A stretch of 64,000 nt of DNA from an uncultured Lachnospiraceae bacterium (GCA_902787715.1 CADAHQ010000001.1:124001-188000); one strand, 5' to 3'; counted from the first letter of the stretch, positions 46,615-56,906 are shown. The notes: generated by a model from the sequence alone, not told the origin. Made by a program: numbers and translations.

Positions 46615-49373
46615 GTGAGCCATATTTGTTGATTATCGACGGGTCCAGCCTTCTGTCGACACAGTTTTACGGAAATCTGCCGCCTGCTGTTTTGATGGCG
46701 AAGACCGTGGAGGAGAAGGAGCGGCATTTTTCGAGAATCATGCAAACGTCCACAGGCGTTTACACCAACGGTATCTTCGGCTTTCTGCGGTACCTTTTGA
46801 AGGTCATCCGCCAGCAGAAGCCGACCCATCTGGCTGTTGCCTGGGACATCACAAGGGACACCTTCCGAAGGAGACTGTGCGCCGATTATAAGGCCAACCG
46901 CAGCGAAACCATCGTTCCCTTAAAGGAGCAGTTTGCCCTGTGCCAGGATATCCTGCGGCGAATCGGCGTTGTGCAGTATATGTCCACCGAGTTTGAGGCG
47001 GACGATTACAGCGGTTCACTGGCTGCGACCTTTGAGCATGAGATTCCCGTACGGATTCTTACCAAAGATCACGATTATCTTCAGCTTGCGGACGAGCGGA
47101 CCACCATCTGGCTTTTACAGCAGGCGCAGAAGAAGGCCGATGAGCTCTTCGGCAAATACGGCATCAAAAAAGAGGCTCCCACCGTTCCCGAGAAGGCATT
47201 TCCCATGACACCCGCGCGAATCGAAGCCGAGTTCGGCGTTCTCCCGGAGAGTGTAGCGGAATTAAAGGCTTTGCAGGGCGATGCGTCCGATAACATCAAG
47301 GGCGTGCCCGGCATCGGCGCAAAGACTGCACTTTCCCTGATTGCCCACTACAAGACCATAGATGCACTGTATGACGCCATCAAGGCAGCGGGACCGGACG
47401 GCGAGAAAGCCTTAGCGACGGAGTTTAAGCAGACCCTCGGAATCACGAAAAATCCTATCCCGACCCTTGTAAAAAAGGAGGAGGGCGCCGTTACCGGTGA
47501 GGAAGCAGCACGGCTTTCCAGAACCCTCGCAACCATCAAACGGGACATTCCCATCACCGAGTCCTTGGCGGATCTTTCGGTGAAGATCGATTATACCGAG
47601 TTAAAGAAAATACTTCAGGAGCTGGAAATCAAGACAATCCCGCTTCCGGAGGCCGATGCGGTGAAGGCGGTTGCTTTCACAAGCGTCACGGTTTCTGCGT
47701 CGGAGGAAGACAAATCGTTTGCTAAATTACAGGCTAATCCTGCGCCCTGCGGAATCTACGCCGCCATCGAAAAAGCGGAAGGAGAGGACTGGCAGGCTGC
47801 CTTCGGTCTTCTTGCAAGCGAGTGTGTTGTCACAGTAGCCCAGAGCACGGTAAGCCGTGTATTCCGGGTGGCGGAAGACGAGCGGGATGTGTTTTTGATG
47901 CGTCTTGCGAAGGTACTTTCCGGCCACCGGGTATATTGCTTCGGAGCAAAAGAGAATTATAAAGTCATGTTACACGAGGGCATCCTTATGGACGTGGGAA
48001 TCCTCGACTACCTGCTGCGGCCGTTGGCGGAAAAGCATGATGCCGAGGCTGCATTTGCTGAATGGAACGGTGAATTGCCCGCGAAGGAACGGCTTGCGGA
48101 AGCAACGCTTCTTATCGGGGAGACGTTGTACGGCAAAGTCCGGGAGCAGGGCATGGAAGCCCTCTTTAACGATATCGAGATGCCTCTTGTGCCGATCTTA
48201 GCGGACATGGAGGACACCGGCGTTTGCGTGGACACGGCACAGCTCGGGGCATTTGCCGCATATCTGCGCTCCGAGATGGACAAGCAGACGCGGACAATTT
48301 ATTCGCTGTGCGGCACGGAATTCAATATCAATTCGCCGAAGCAGCTTGCCGAGGTGCTTTTTGAGAAGCTGTCCATTCCGTATCCGGAGAAGCGGAAGAA
48401 AGGGTATTCGACTTCCGCCGATATCCTCGAGAAGCTTCGCGGAAACTATCCGGTTGTGGATTCGGTTTTGTTGTTCCGGCAGTACGCAAAGCTGTATTCC
48501 ACCTACGCAGACGGTTTGCATGCGTACATCGATTCCGACGGGCGGATTCACACCACCTTCAAGCAAACCGTGACGGCCACGGGAAGACTGAGTTCCGTGG
48601 ATCCGAACCTGCAGAACATTCCTGCGAGAACGGAGCTTGGAAAGGATATCCGGAAGGCGTTTGTTCCGAAGGAAGGCTGCGTTTTCGTGGATGCCGACTA
48701 CTCTCAGATTGAGCTTCGCCTGATGGCGCACCTCTCCGGGGACGAGAATCTGCAGAGGGCTTACCATGAGGCCGCGGATATTCACCGTCTGACCGCTTCC
48801 CAGGTGCTGCGGATTCCCTATGAGGATGTTACCCCGAAGCAGAGAAGTGCCGCGAAGGCTGTGAATTTTGGTATTCTCTACGGCATCAGCTCCTTCTCCT
48901 TAGCGCAGGATCTGGGGGTTACGAGGGCGGAAGCCGAGGATTATATCAACAATTACTTCGCGAGATTCCCCGGGGTTCGCGCCTACCTTGATCGGACTAT
49001 CGCGGATGCCAAGAAAGAGGGCCTTGTGAGGACTCTGTACGGCCGTGTACGGCCCATCCCCGAGCTTTCCGCGCCGGAATTCCAGAAGCGGATGTTCGGC
49101 GAGCGCGTCGCCATGAATTCGCCGATTCAGGGCACTGCCGCGGATATTATGAAGGCCGCCATGATTGCGGTTGCCAAGGCGCTTTCCGAGGGCGGTTACC
49201 GCGCGAAGATGCTTTTGCAGGTCCACGATGAACTTCTTTTGGAAACTCCGAAGGAGGAGGCGGAAGCCGTCAGCAAGTTAGTGCAAAATGCGATGGAGAA
49301 CGTGGCGTCTCTGGCCGTTCCGCTGGTGTGTGAGGTTCACATCGGGGACAACTGGCTGGATGCCAAGGGGTGA
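46611..49373 (+). CDS. polA: DNA polymerase I
   Basis: Gap filling and RNA primer removal. 920 residues: 5' nuclease domain (about 1-300, with the helix-hairpin-helix KGVPGIGAKTA), a middle domain, and family A polymerase (about 510-920) with motif A DADYSQIELR, the fingers RSAAKAVNFGILYG and motif C QVHDELLLE. The middle domain has no DxE pair (PCGIYAAIEKAE at the expected place), so proofreading is probably lost, as in Bacillus PolA. It overlaps the upstream zinc protein gene by four bases. Confidence 0.97.
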   Translation: MSEPYLLIIDGSSLLSTQFYGNLPPAVLMAKTVEEKERHFSRIMQTSTGVYTNGIFGFLRYLLKVIRQQKPTHLAVAWDITRDTFRRRLCADYKANRSETIVPLKEQFALCQDILRRIGVVQYMSTEFEADDYSGSLAATFEHEIPVRILTKDHDYLQLADERTTIWLLQQAQKKADELFGKYGIKKEAPTVPEKAFPMTPARIEAEFGVLPESVAELKALQGDASDNIKGVPGIGAKTALSLIAHYKTIDALYDAIKAAGPDGEKALATEFKQTLGITKNPIPTLVKKEEGAVTGEEAARLSRTLATIKRDIPITESLADLSVKIDYTELKKILQELEIKTIPLPEADAVKAVAFTSVTVSASEEDKSFAKLQANPAPCGIYAAIEKAEGEDWQAAFGLLASECVVTVAQSTVSRVFRVAEDERDVFLMRLAKVLSGHRVYCFGAKENYKVMLHEGILMDVGILDYLLRPLAEKHDAEAAFAEWNGELPAKERLAEATLLIGETLYGKVREQGMEALFNDIEMPLVPILADMEDTGVCVDTAQLGAFAAYLRSEMDKQTRTIYSLCGTEFNINSPKQLAEVLFEKLSIPYPEKRKKGYSTSADILEKLRGNYPVVDSVLLFRQYAKLYSTYADGLHAYIDSDGRIHTTFKQTVTATGRLSSVDPNLQNIPARTELGKDIRKAFVPKEGCVFVDADYSQIELRLMAHLSGDENLQRAYHEAADIHRLTASQVLRIPYEDVTPKQRSAAKAVNFGILYGISSFSLAQDLGVTRAEAEDYINNYFARFPGVRAYLDRTIADAKKEGLVRTLYGRVRPIPELSAPEFQKRMFGERVAMNSPIQGTAADIMKAAMIAVAKALSEGGYRAKMLLQVHDELLLETPKEEAEAVSKLVQNAMENVASLAVPLVCEVHIGDNWLDAKG

Positions 49374-49424
49374 ATTTGTCGCAAGGAAACCATTGAACAG
49401 ATTTTTGCGAAAAGGAGGCCGTTC

Positions 49425-50069
49425 ATGTTTGTTATCGGGATGACCGGAAATGCCGGTTGCGGTAAGAGTTATGTCTGCCGATGTATTTCGGAATTGTTGT
49501 GCTGTCCCGTGATTGATTCGGACACGGTGTGCCGGGAACTGATGATGCCGGGGCAGAAGGTGTATGAGGACGTGGCAAACGAGTTCGGCCCGGAATATCT
49601 CTGCGAGGACGGGACATTGAACCGTGCCGCCATCGCCGAGAAGGTCTTCAACGACCCTGAAGCGCTTTTAAAGCTGAACAGCCTGACGCACCCCACGACC
49701 ATTGAAGAGATCAAGAGGCGTATTGCCACGTACAAAGAGGAAGGCTACGGCTTTGTGATCGTGGAGTCGGCCCTTGCGGAGGATGCGGGGTACCGCGAGT
49801 TCTGCGACGAGCTGTGGCTTGTGGCTGCGAAGAAGGAAAACCGCATTGCGAGACTTCGCGACCGCGGGTATTCCGACGAGAAGATTGCTTCCGTTATGGC
49901 GAGCCAGAAGCAGCAGGAAGAGCTGGATATGACCAAGTACCGCTGGGTGGACAACAACCGGGAGAACGACCGTTTTCTTCTGTATCACCAGTGCATGCAT
50001 CACCTGGACACAGCCCTCGGAAGAAGTGTCTGGAGGAAGATGGTCGGCAAGGTTTCCGTTGCGGATTAA
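49425..50069 (+). CDS. coaE: Dephospho-CoA kinase
   Basis: Last step of CoA synthesis. 214 residues with the P-loop GMTGNAGCGKSYV, the substrate segment VIDSDTVCREL, LTHPTTIEEIKRR and the lid region RDRGYSDEKI. polA-coaE is a frequent neighbour pair in Firmicutes. Start follows AAAAGGAGG. Confidence 0.92.
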   Translation: MFVIGMTGNAGCGKSYVCRCISELLCCPVIDSDTVCRELMMPGQKVYEDVANEFGPEYLCEDGTLNRAAIAEKVFNDPEALLKLNSLTHPTTIEEIKRRIATYKEEGYGFVIVESALAEDAGYREFCDELWLVAAKKENRIARLRDRGYSDEKIASVMASQKQQEELDMTKYRWVDNNRENDRFLLYHQCMHHLDTALGRSVWRKMVGKVSVAD

Positions 50070-50087
50070 GGGAAGATATGGTATACT
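50059..50087 (+). promoter_or_regulatory. Promoter before the YycJ-type gene
   Basis: TTGCGG at 50059-50064 (within the end of coaE), 17-base spacer, TATACT at 50082-50087, about 40 bases before ATG 50130. Confidence 0.6.
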
Positions 50088-50129
50088 TAACGCGCTTTAA
50101 ACAATACGGAAACACAAGATAGGCGATTT

Positions 50130-50924
50130 ATGAAGATACGTTGTATAGCCAGCGGAAGCAGCGGAAACTGCACCTATGTGCAGGCCGGGGAAGCCGGGAT
50201 CTTAATCGATGCCGGAGTTTCCGCGAAGAAGATGGTTGACGGTCTCCTGGGCATCGGCGTGGAGCCGGAGAGCATCGACGCTTTGTTCTTAACTCACGAA
50301 CACACGGATCACACCGGCGGTTTGTCCGTGTTCTTACGCAAATACAGGACCCCTGTATACGGCACTCACGAGACCTTGCAGGCCGTGATGCATGCCGACC
50401 GCACGGGGTCGTTACCCCCGGAACTGTTCCGGTCGATTTCCCCGGGGCGTGTCACGAATGTTCGAGGCGCGGAAGTCTCTGCATGCTACATCTCCCATGA
50501 TGCAGCCAAGCCCGTTTGTTACACTGTAACCTGCGGAAAGCAGAAGTTTGCCATGGCCACCGACCTCGGGTGTTACGATTCCACCATTGTTTCCCACTTG
50601 GAGGGTGCGGACGCGGTGCTGTTAGAATCCAATTACGACAGGGACATGCTTTTGGTCGGTCCGTATCCCTACCAGCTGAAGAAGCGCATCATGGGAACCT
50701 ACGGGCATCTCTCCAATGACGACTGCAGCAGCCTTTTGGTATCCCTGCTTCACAAGGGGCTTCGCTATGTGGTTCTCGGGCATCTGAGCAAGGAGAACAA
50801 CCTTCCCGAGCTTGCCTACGAGAACGCAAGACTTACTTTGGAAAAGAATTGGCACTACACGGAACCGTGTCCGAAACTGATTGTTGCGAACCGTGATGTT
50901 CCGTCGGAGGCCTTTGAATTTTAA
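50130..50924 (+). CDS. YycJ/WalJ-type metallo-beta-lactamase-fold hydrolase
   Basis: 264 residues with IASGSSGNCTYVQ at the N-terminus and the metal motif FLTHEHTDHTGGL near residue 54, plus ATDLGCYD and the late GHLSKENN. This is the YycJ (WalJ) family, linked in Bacillus to the walRK locus and to DNA repair or cell division; the biochemical activity is not settled. Here it is away from any walRK genes. Confidence 0.88.
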   Translation: MKIRCIASGSSGNCTYVQAGEAGILIDAGVSAKKMVDGLLGIGVEPESIDALFLTHEHTDHTGGLSVFLRKYRTPVYGTHETLQAVMHADRTGSLPPELFRSISPGRVTNVRGAEVSACYISHDAAKPVCYTVTCGKQKFAMATDLGCYDSTIVSHLEGADAVLLESNYDRDMLLVGPYPYQLKKRIMGTYGHLSNDDCSSLLVSLLHKGLRYVVLGHLSKENNLPELAYENARLTLEKNWHYTEPCPKLIVANRDVPSEAFEF

Positions 50925-50937
50925 TCGGAGGACTGAA

Positions 50938-51210
50938 ATGAAGAAAGCAATTATCACAGTTGTCGGCAAGGACAGCGTCGGAATCATCGCAAAGGTCTGC
51001 ACCTACCTTGCAGAGCGTAAGATTAACATTCTGGACATTTCCCAGACCATCGTCGGCGGTTACTTTAACATGATGATGGTAGTGGATGTGAACGCTGCTA
51101 CAGCAAGCTTCGACGGCATTGCAAGCGAGCTTACGGAAGTCGGCAAGGGCATCGGCTGCATCATCCGCATCCAGCTTGAGGATATCTTCGACATGATGCA
51201 CCGCATCTAA
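50938..51210 (+). CDS. ACT-domain protein (UPF0237)
   Basis: 90 residues forming a single ACT domain ([40 protein letters not shown]). Related to GcvR-type regulators that sense amino acids. Start 50938 follows CGGAGG. It is paired with the DUF711 gene 53 bases downstream, a very widespread arrangement, so the two probably act together; ligand unknown. Confidence 0.92.
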   Translation: MKKAIITVVGKDSVGIIAKVCTYLAERKINILDISQTIVGGYFNMMMVVDVNAATASFDGIASELTEVGKGIGCIIRIQLEDIFDMMHRI

Positions 51211-51263
51211 AGTTCAGAATAATTTGCAGGAGTTTCCTGCGGGACAAAGGAGTCGCTAAGGCA

Positions 51264-52628
51264 ATGATCAGCAGAAGCGAGATAATGGAAACCAACGAGA
51301 TGATCGAGAAGGAAAACCTCGATGTCCGTACGATAACAATGGGAATCAGCCTTTTGGACTGCATCGATTCCAATCTGGAAGTCATGTGCAAAAAGATTCA
51401 TGACAAGATTGCACGTCTGGCCGGCAAACTTGTGGAAACCGGCGATGAGATCGGCCGCGAGTACGGAATTCCCGTTGTCAACAAAAGAATCAGTGTTACG
51501 CCCATCGGCATCATCGGCGCTGCCGCATGCCGCACGGAAGACGATTTCGTGCGCGTCGCAAAGGAGCTCGATGCCGTAGCAAAGGAAGTTGGCGTCAATT
51601 TCTTGGGCGGATTTTCCGCAGTGGTCGCCAAGGGCATGACCGCTTCAGATGAGCTTTTGATGCGCTCGATTCCCAAGGCTTTGGCGGTTACGGAGCGCGT
51701 GTGCAGCTCTGTCAATGTGGGTTCCACAAGAACCGGTATCAACATGGACGCCGTGCGGCTCATGGGAGAGACCGTGAAGAAGACTGCGGAGCTTACGAAG
51801 GACAACGATTCCATCGGCTGCGCAAAGCTTGTGGTGTTCTGCAACGCACCGGATGACAACCCCTTTATGGCGGGTGCATTTCACGGCATTACCGAGGCCG
51901 ACGCTGTCATTAACGTGGGCGTCAGCGGTCCGGGCGTTGTGAAGAAAGCGCTGGAAGCGACGCGGGGGAAGGATTTTGAGGTCCTCTGCGAGACCATAAA
52001 GAAAACGGCATTCAAGATTACCCGCGTTGGTCAGTTGGTGGCGAAGCGGGCTTCCGAGATGCTTTCCGTTCCCTTCGGCATCGTGGATCTTTCTCTGGCT
52101 CCGACCCCTGCCGTCGGCGATTCCGTCGCAGAGATTTTGCAGGAGATCGGCCTCGAGCATCCGGGGGCACCGGGAACCACCGCAGCCCTTGCGCTTCTTA
52201 ACGACCAGGTGAAAAAGGGCGGCGTTATGGCGTCCTCCTATGTGGGCGGCCTGAGCGGTGCGTTCATCCCCGTGAGTGAAGATCAGGGTATGATCGACGC
52301 GGTCAACGCCGGTTGCCTTACCCTTGAGAAGTTGGAGGCCATGACCTGTGTCTGTTCCGTGGGACTGGATATGATTGCCATTCCCGGGGACACGAGTGCG
52401 GCAACCGTCTCCGGCATCATCGCCGACGAGATGGCCATCGGTATGGTGAACCAGAAGACCACAGCGGTTCGTTTGATTCCCGTCATCGGCAAGACAGTGG
52501 GCGATCAGGCGGAGTTCGGCGGACTTCTCGGATATGCGCCGATCATGCCGGTGAACACCTTTGACTGCAGCGCGTTTGTGAACCGCAAGGGTCGTATCCC
52601 CGCGCCGATTCACAGCTTTAAGAACTAG
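51264..52628 (+). CDS. DUF711 (PFL-like) protein, UPF0210
   Basis: 454 residues of the UPF0210/DUF711 family, recognised by [27 protein letters not shown] and the C-terminal [12 protein letters not shown]. The fold is related to pyruvate formate-lyase-like barrels, but no glycyl-radical motif is present and the function is unknown. Linked to the upstream ACT protein. A second in-frame ATG at 51288 is possible; 51264 gives the family's usual N-terminus. Confidence 0.92.
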   Translation: MISRSEIMETNEMIEKENLDVRTITMGISLLDCIDSNLEVMCKKIHDKIARLAGKLVETGDEIGREYGIPVVNKRISVTPIGIIGAAACRTEDDFVRVAKELDAVAKEVGVNFLGGFSAVVAKGMTASDELLMRSIPKALAVTERVCSSVNVGSTRTGINMDAVRLMGETVKKTAELTKDNDSIGCAKLVVFCNAPDDNPFMAGAFHGITEADAVINVGVSGPGVVKKALEATRGKDFEVLCETIKKTAFKITRVGQLVAKRASEMLSVPFGIVDLSLAPTPAVGDSVAEILQEIGLEHPGAPGTTAALALLNDQVKKGGVMASSYVGGLSGAFIPVSEDQGMIDAVNAGCLTLEKLEAMTCVCSVGLDMIAIPGDTSAATVSGIIADEMAIGMVNQKTTAVRLIPVIGKTVGDQAEFGGLLGYAPIMPVNTFDCSAFVNRKGRIPAPIHSFKN

Positions 52629-52652
52629 TCCCAAAAGGACGAGGAGAGAGAT

Positions 52653-53456
52653 ATGGAAATACAACTGTGGAGAGAGATTCTGGAGCCCTATTCACTGGCG
52701 GTGGATGAGCTTGTTACGAAGTTTACGCATATTCAGAAATCCCTGCGGAAGCAGGATGATTACTGCCCGATTGAGCTTGTGACCGGCCGTGTCAAGACCA
52801 TCGCAAGCATCGTCGAAAAATGCAGCCGCAAAAAGATTCCCTTGGAGCGCCTCGAGGAGGAGATGTCCGATATCGCGGGCATCCGCCTCATCTGCCAGTT
52901 CGTGGAGGACTGCTATGTTGTTGCGGACATGATCAAGCGCCGCGATGACCTTAAGGTTGTCAGTGAGAGCGATTACATCGCCGAGCCGAAATCCAGCGGT
53001 TATCGCAGCTATCACATGAAGATTTTATACACCGTACAGATGTTAGACGGCCCGAAGACGTTAAATGCGGAGATTCAGATAAGAACGCTTGGCATGAACT
53101 GCTGGTCGACGATTGAGCATTCGCTTCAGTACAAATACCGAAGCAACATTCCGGAGGAACTGAAGGACCGCCTGCAGGTGGTTGCGGACGAGATGATCAA
53201 CACCGACCGCGAGCTCTCGGAGATCCGCGATGAGATTACCGCCGCAAGAGAGCAGAGATTTGAGGAGGAGCGCATCGTCAACGATATCCTGCTCACGATT
53301 CAGAATCTCTACAAATTCGCTTCCCACCGCGAAGCTGTGCGCATTCAGGAGGAATTTTTCCGGATTTACGAGGAGAAGGACATCGAGAAGCTGCGGCATT
53401 TTGCGACGGAACTGGATATCATCGCCGAAGGCTACCGTGCGCAGACAACGGTGTAA
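52653..53456 (+). CDS. Small alarmone synthetase (RelQ-like GTP pyrophosphokinase)
   Basis: Makes (p)ppGpp from GTP/GDP and ATP. 267 residues with only the synthetase domain: IASIVEKCSRK, EEEMSDIAGIRLICQF, EPKSSGYRSYHM and AEIQIRTLGMNCWSTIEHSLQYKY, followed by a helical C-terminal tail. There is no HD hydrolase domain and no TGS/ACT region, so it is a SAS enzyme, closest to RelQ. A separate Rel for hydrolysis is expected elsewhere in the genome. Confidence 0.92.
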   Translation: MEIQLWREILEPYSLAVDELVTKFTHIQKSLRKQDDYCPIELVTGRVKTIASIVEKCSRKKIPLERLEEEMSDIAGIRLICQFVEDCYVVADMIKRRDDLKVVSESDYIAEPKSSGYRSYHMKILYTVQMLDGPKTLNAEIQIRTLGMNCWSTIEHSLQYKYRSNIPEELKDRLQVVADEMINTDRELSEIRDEITAAREQRFEEERIVNDILLTIQNLYKFASHREAVRIQEEFFRIYEEKDIEKLRHFATELDIIAEGYRAQTTV

Positions 53457-53474
53457 CAGTAAGGAGGACAATCG

Positions 53475-54932
53475 TTGAACCTTCCGAAGGCTTATGAACA
53501 ACGGATGCGTGACATGCTCGGGGAGGAGGAATTCCGGGCTTATGTTGCGTGCCTCTCGAAAAATGTGAGCTCCGCGCTCCGGGTAAACACGGGCAAGGTC
53601 TCGGCGGAAGAATTTGCCGGGTTCGCGCCGTTTGCGCTTACGAGAGTCCCCTGGATTTCGAACGGATACTATTACGAATATACGGATGCTCCCTCAAAGC
53701 ATCCGTATTACTATGCGGGCCTGTATTATCTGCAGGAGCCTTCCGCAATGACGCCTGCAAGCCTTTTGCCTGTTTCCGAGGGCGACCGCGTGCTTGATCT
53801 GTGCGCAGCCCCCGGCGGTAAGAGCACCGAGCTGGCATCCAAGTTGAAGGGCACCGGCCTTTTAGTCGCTAACGACATCTCGGCGACAAGAGCGAAAGCG
53901 CTTTTGAAAAACCTGGAGCTCTTCGGCGCAACGAACATCTTAGTCACCAGCGAATCCTCCGAGAAGCTCTCGGAGCGGTTTCCGGAGTTCTTTGACAAGA
54001 TTTTGGTGGATGCGCCCTGTTCCGGCGAGGGAATGTTCCGTAAGCAGCCCGCCATTATGCGGAACTGGGAGCAGTACGGAACCGAATATTACAGAAACCT
54101 GCAGCACGAGATTCTTCCACAGGCAATCCGCATGTTAAAGCCCGGCGGAATGCTTTTGTATTCCACCTGCACCTTCTCCCCGATGGAGGATGAGGAGACC
54201 GTTTCCTATGTGCTTTCGTCCTTCCCGGAGATGGAACTGGTTTCCGCAATTCCCGAAGGTCGTGAAGCGGATTACGAAAGCTACGGCTTTTTGCACGGAA
54301 GACCTGAGTGGATGCAGGAACCGTTGCCGGAAGTCACGAAGTGCGTGCGGCTGTTCCCGCACAAACTCGAAGGCGAAGGGCATTTTGTGGCGTTGTTCCG
54401 CAAGAAGGAGAGCGCTTACGAGCTTCCTGCAGCTTCTTCGCAGGAATCCTTCGGCAAATTCCGCCGCGTCGGCAGAAACACCTCGCAGCCGCGTGCAGAG
54501 CGCCTTCCCGAGGCTTTGACAGACTGGCTTAACAGTATTGACCCCGAAGCCCGGAAAGCCCCGAAGTGGGCCGATAAAACAATCCGTATCGACGGGGAGC
54601 GCGTCTACGCCGTTCCGTCCGCAATGCCGGATGTAAAGGGCCTTCGCGTGCTTCGCACCGGGTGGTTCCTCGGCGAAGTGAAGAAGGACCGCTTTGAGCC
54701 GAGCCAGGCCTGCGCCATGGGGCTTAGCTCCGCGGAGTATCCGAATGTTTACAATATGACAGCAGACGACCCAAACGTCGTCCGCTACTTAAAATGCGAA
54801 TCCATCGACCCCGGCAAAAAGCTTTCCGACGGCCAGGCGTTGGTTTGTGTCGACGGATTTCCGCTTGGATTCGTCCGTGTCAAGGGCGATATGGTGAAGA
54901 ACCGCTATCTTCCGGGATGGCGCATGATGTGA
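53475..54932 (+). CDS. RsmF/RsmB-family rRNA m5C methyltransferase
   Basis: 485 residues of the NOL1/NOP2/Sun family: SAM motif LCAAPGGKSTELA near residue 112, the two catalytic cysteines in VDAPCSGEGMFRK and YSTCTFSPMEDEE, and a C-terminal RNA-binding region (about 300-485) as in RsmF/YebU. The start codon is TTG at 53475 behind AAGGAGG; the nearest in-frame ATG comes later. Probable target is 16S rRNA. Confidence 0.92.
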   Translation: MNLPKAYEQRMRDMLGEEEFRAYVACLSKNVSSALRVNTGKVSAEEFAGFAPFALTRVPWISNGYYYEYTDAPSKHPYYYAGLYYLQEPSAMTPASLLPVSEGDRVLDLCAAPGGKSTELASKLKGTGLLVANDISATRAKALLKNLELFGATNILVTSESSEKLSERFPEFFDKILVDAPCSGEGMFRKQPAIMRNWEQYGTEYYRNLQHEILPQAIRMLKPGGMLLYSTCTFSPMEDEETVSYVLSSFPEMELVSAIPEGREADYESYGFLHGRPEWMQEPLPEVTKCVRLFPHKLEGEGHFVALFRKKESAYELPAASSQESFGKFRRVGRNTSQPRAERLPEALTDWLNSIDPEARKAPKWADKTIRIDGERVYAVPSAMPDVKGLRVLRTGWFLGEVKKDRFEPSQACAMGLSSAEYPNVYNMTADDPNVVRYLKCESIDPGKKLSDGQALVCVDGFPLGFVRVKGDMVKNRYLPGWRMM

Positions 54933-54942
54933 CGGAGACGGT

Positions 54943-55680
54943 ATGAAGTATCGATTGGACCGGCTTTTGACGGAACTGGTTCCGGAACTGAGCCGCAAAC
55001 AGGCAAAAGACGCAATCCGCGCCGGGCGCGTTACGATTGACGGTGTGCGCACAAACGATCCGGAGCGGAAGACGGACCCGGAGGCCGAGGTCGTGGCTCT
55101 CGAGGGCCGTCCCCTTGCCTATGCGCAGTTCCGCTATTTTCTCTTGAATAAGCCCGCGGGCGTTCTTTCTGCCACAAGAGACAAAAAGCAGAAGACCGTG
55201 CTGGATTTGATCTCCGGGATTGATAAGGAGAAGTATTTTCCGGTTGGGCGGCTCGATATCGATACGGAAGGCCTGTTGTTGATTACAAACGACGGAGCGC
55301 TTTCCCACGAGCTGCTGTCGCCGAAGAAACATGTGGAGAAGGAATATATTGCGGTATGCCGCGGAATTCTTACGGACGATACCGTCGCACCGCTTCGCAC
55401 GGGTGTGGACCTCGGGGATTTTACGACGGCACCTGCGAAGGTGAAGCTTCTCTGCGCAGATGCGACAGCGCAGACCACCGAACTTTCCCTGGCGATTACC
55501 GAGGGCAAATTCCACCAGGTAAAGCGCATGGTTGCCGCCGTGGGCAGCGAGGTGTTGCATCTTCGGCGGATCCGCATGGGCGGCATGAGTCTGCCGCAAG
55601 ACCTTAAAGAAGGCGAATATCGTGAACTTTCGGCGGAAGACCTTCGGAAGTTCCGTGAAATAATCGGAGGAAACGAATGA
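54943..55680 (+). CDS. RsuA/RluB-family pseudouridine synthase
   Basis: 245 residues: S4 RNA-binding domain at the N-terminus (YRLDRLLTELVPELSRKQAKD), then the catalytic domain with Asp in VGRLDIDTEGLLL and the KFHQVKRM motif. Modifies 16S or 23S rRNA; the site cannot be told. The stop overlaps the HAD gene start (ATGA). Confidence 0.92.
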   Translation: MKYRLDRLLTELVPELSRKQAKDAIRAGRVTIDGVRTNDPERKTDPEAEVVALEGRPLAYAQFRYFLLNKPAGVLSATRDKKQKTVLDLISGIDKEKYFPVGRLDIDTEGLLLITNDGALSHELLSPKKHVEKEYIAVCRGILTDDTVAPLRTGVDLGDFTTAPAKVKLLCADATAQTTELSLAITEGKFHQVKRMVAAVGSEVLHLRRIRMGGMSLPQDLKEGEYRELSAEDLRKFREIIGGNE

Positions 55681-56348
55681 CAAAGGAAGGATTTCGCGCA
55701 GCCATCTTCGATCTGGACGGCACCATTGTGGATTCCATGTGGATGTGGCGCGATATCGACATCGAATATTTGAAAAGGCACGGCCTTCGCTACGAGGAGG
55801 GCCTGCAGCAGGCGATTGAGGGGCTTAGTTTTCACGAGACCGCAATCTACTTTAAGGAACACTTCGGAATTCCCGAATCCCTGACGGAGATTCAGAACGA
55901 ATGGAACGACATGGCAATGGAATATTACCGCACGAAGGTGTCTGTGAAGCCCGGTGTTTTGGAATACCTGACGAGCCTTCGCGAACGGGGCGTAAAAACC
56001 GGTATCGCCACGTCAAACTCCTGGCCGCTTCTCGATGCGGTTTTAGACGCTACCGGTCTTCGGGAGTACATGGACAGCATCCATTCCGCCTGTGAGATCA
56101 AGCGCGGAAAGCCGGCGCCGGACATTTATCTTCTGGTGGCAAAGGATCTCGGAGTAGACCCGTCCGAATGTATGGTGTTTGAGGATATCATCGCGGGAAT
56201 CGAAGCCGGTCACAATGCGGGAATGCGGGTCTGCTCGGTGTACGACGTCCATTCCGAGGAGCAGATGGACGAAATCATCGCCCGCTCGGAATACCATATT
56301 CGCAGTTTTACGGAGCTTTTAGGACCGAAGGAGGCAGTATGCATATAG
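55677..56348 (+). CDS. HAD-superfamily phosphatase (beta-phosphoglucomutase-like)
   Basis: 223 residues: motif I FDLDGTIVDS, a helical cap, motif II TSNS (GIATSNSWPL), motif III Lys in KRGKPAPD and motif IV VFEDIIAGIEA. Typical for sugar-phosphate phosphatases or phosphomutases of the class I cap type. Substrate unknown. Overlaps the previous gene by four bases and the next by ten. Confidence 0.9.
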   Translation: MTKEGFRAAIFDLDGTIVDSMWMWRDIDIEYLKRHGLRYEEGLQQAIEGLSFHETAIYFKEHFGIPESLTEIQNEWNDMAMEYYRTKVSVKPGVLEYLTSLRERGVKTGIATSNSWPLLDAVLDATGLREYMDSIHSACEIKRGKPAPDIYLLVAKDLGVDPSECMVFEDIIAGIEAGHNAGMRVCSVYDVHSEEQMDEIIARSEYHIRSFTELLGPKEAVCI

Positions 56349-56896
56349 TGAAGGGGACAAACGGATATATCCGCCGCAAGAAACGGATGCAGCTTCTGAT
56401 TACGCTTGTCATTCTGTTTGTATCCATCGGCTTGTTTGTCGCGGGATATCTTACCACAAAGAGCACCAAAAACCTTCTCACGGTTTTCGCAGTGCTGGGA
56501 GCGCTTCCCGGCGCCAAATCCCTGGTGAATCTCATCCTTTTCCTGCCGTACAAATCCTTTGACGCGGATTCCTACCGGGAGCTCGAAGATAAGGCATCGG
56601 AGAAAGCGCTTTTGTACTCCGACCTGGTGTTTACATCGTCAAAACACATCATGCATCTGGATGCTTTGTATGTATGCGGCAAGGAGCTTGTGGCCCTTGC
56701 GCTGAACGCAAAGGAAAAGAATCAGGAAGACATCATTCCGTATTTTACGGATTCACTGAAAAAGCGCGGTGTGACCGTGCATATGCACATTTTCCACTCG
56801 GTGCAGGAATTTGGCGACCGGATCTCGTCGCTAGCTGACCGGGATGAGGAGATTCCGGAGGAAATCACAGAGTTTATCCGGATGATTTTGGTATGA
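56339..56896 (+). CDS. Conserved-looking two-pass membrane protein, function unknown
   Basis: 185 residues. Two membrane segments close together (about 18-38 and 44-68), then a soluble domain of about 115 residues containing DLVFTSSKHIMHLDALYVCGKEL and EIPEEITEFIRMIL. I recognise no family. The gene overlaps the HAD gene by ten bases and is followed ten bases later by a pseudouridine synthase, so it is a real, coupled gene. Confidence 0.75.
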   Translation: MHIVKGTNGYIRRKKRMQLLITLVILFVSIGLFVAGYLTTKSTKNLLTVFAVLGALPGAKSLVNLILFLPYKSFDADSYRELEDKASEKALLYSDLVFTSSKHIMHLDALYVCGKELVALALNAKEKNQEDIIPYFTDSLKKRGVTVHMHIFHSVQEFGDRISSLADRDEEIPEEITEFIRMILV

Positions 56897-56906
56897 GGAT
56901 ACCCGA

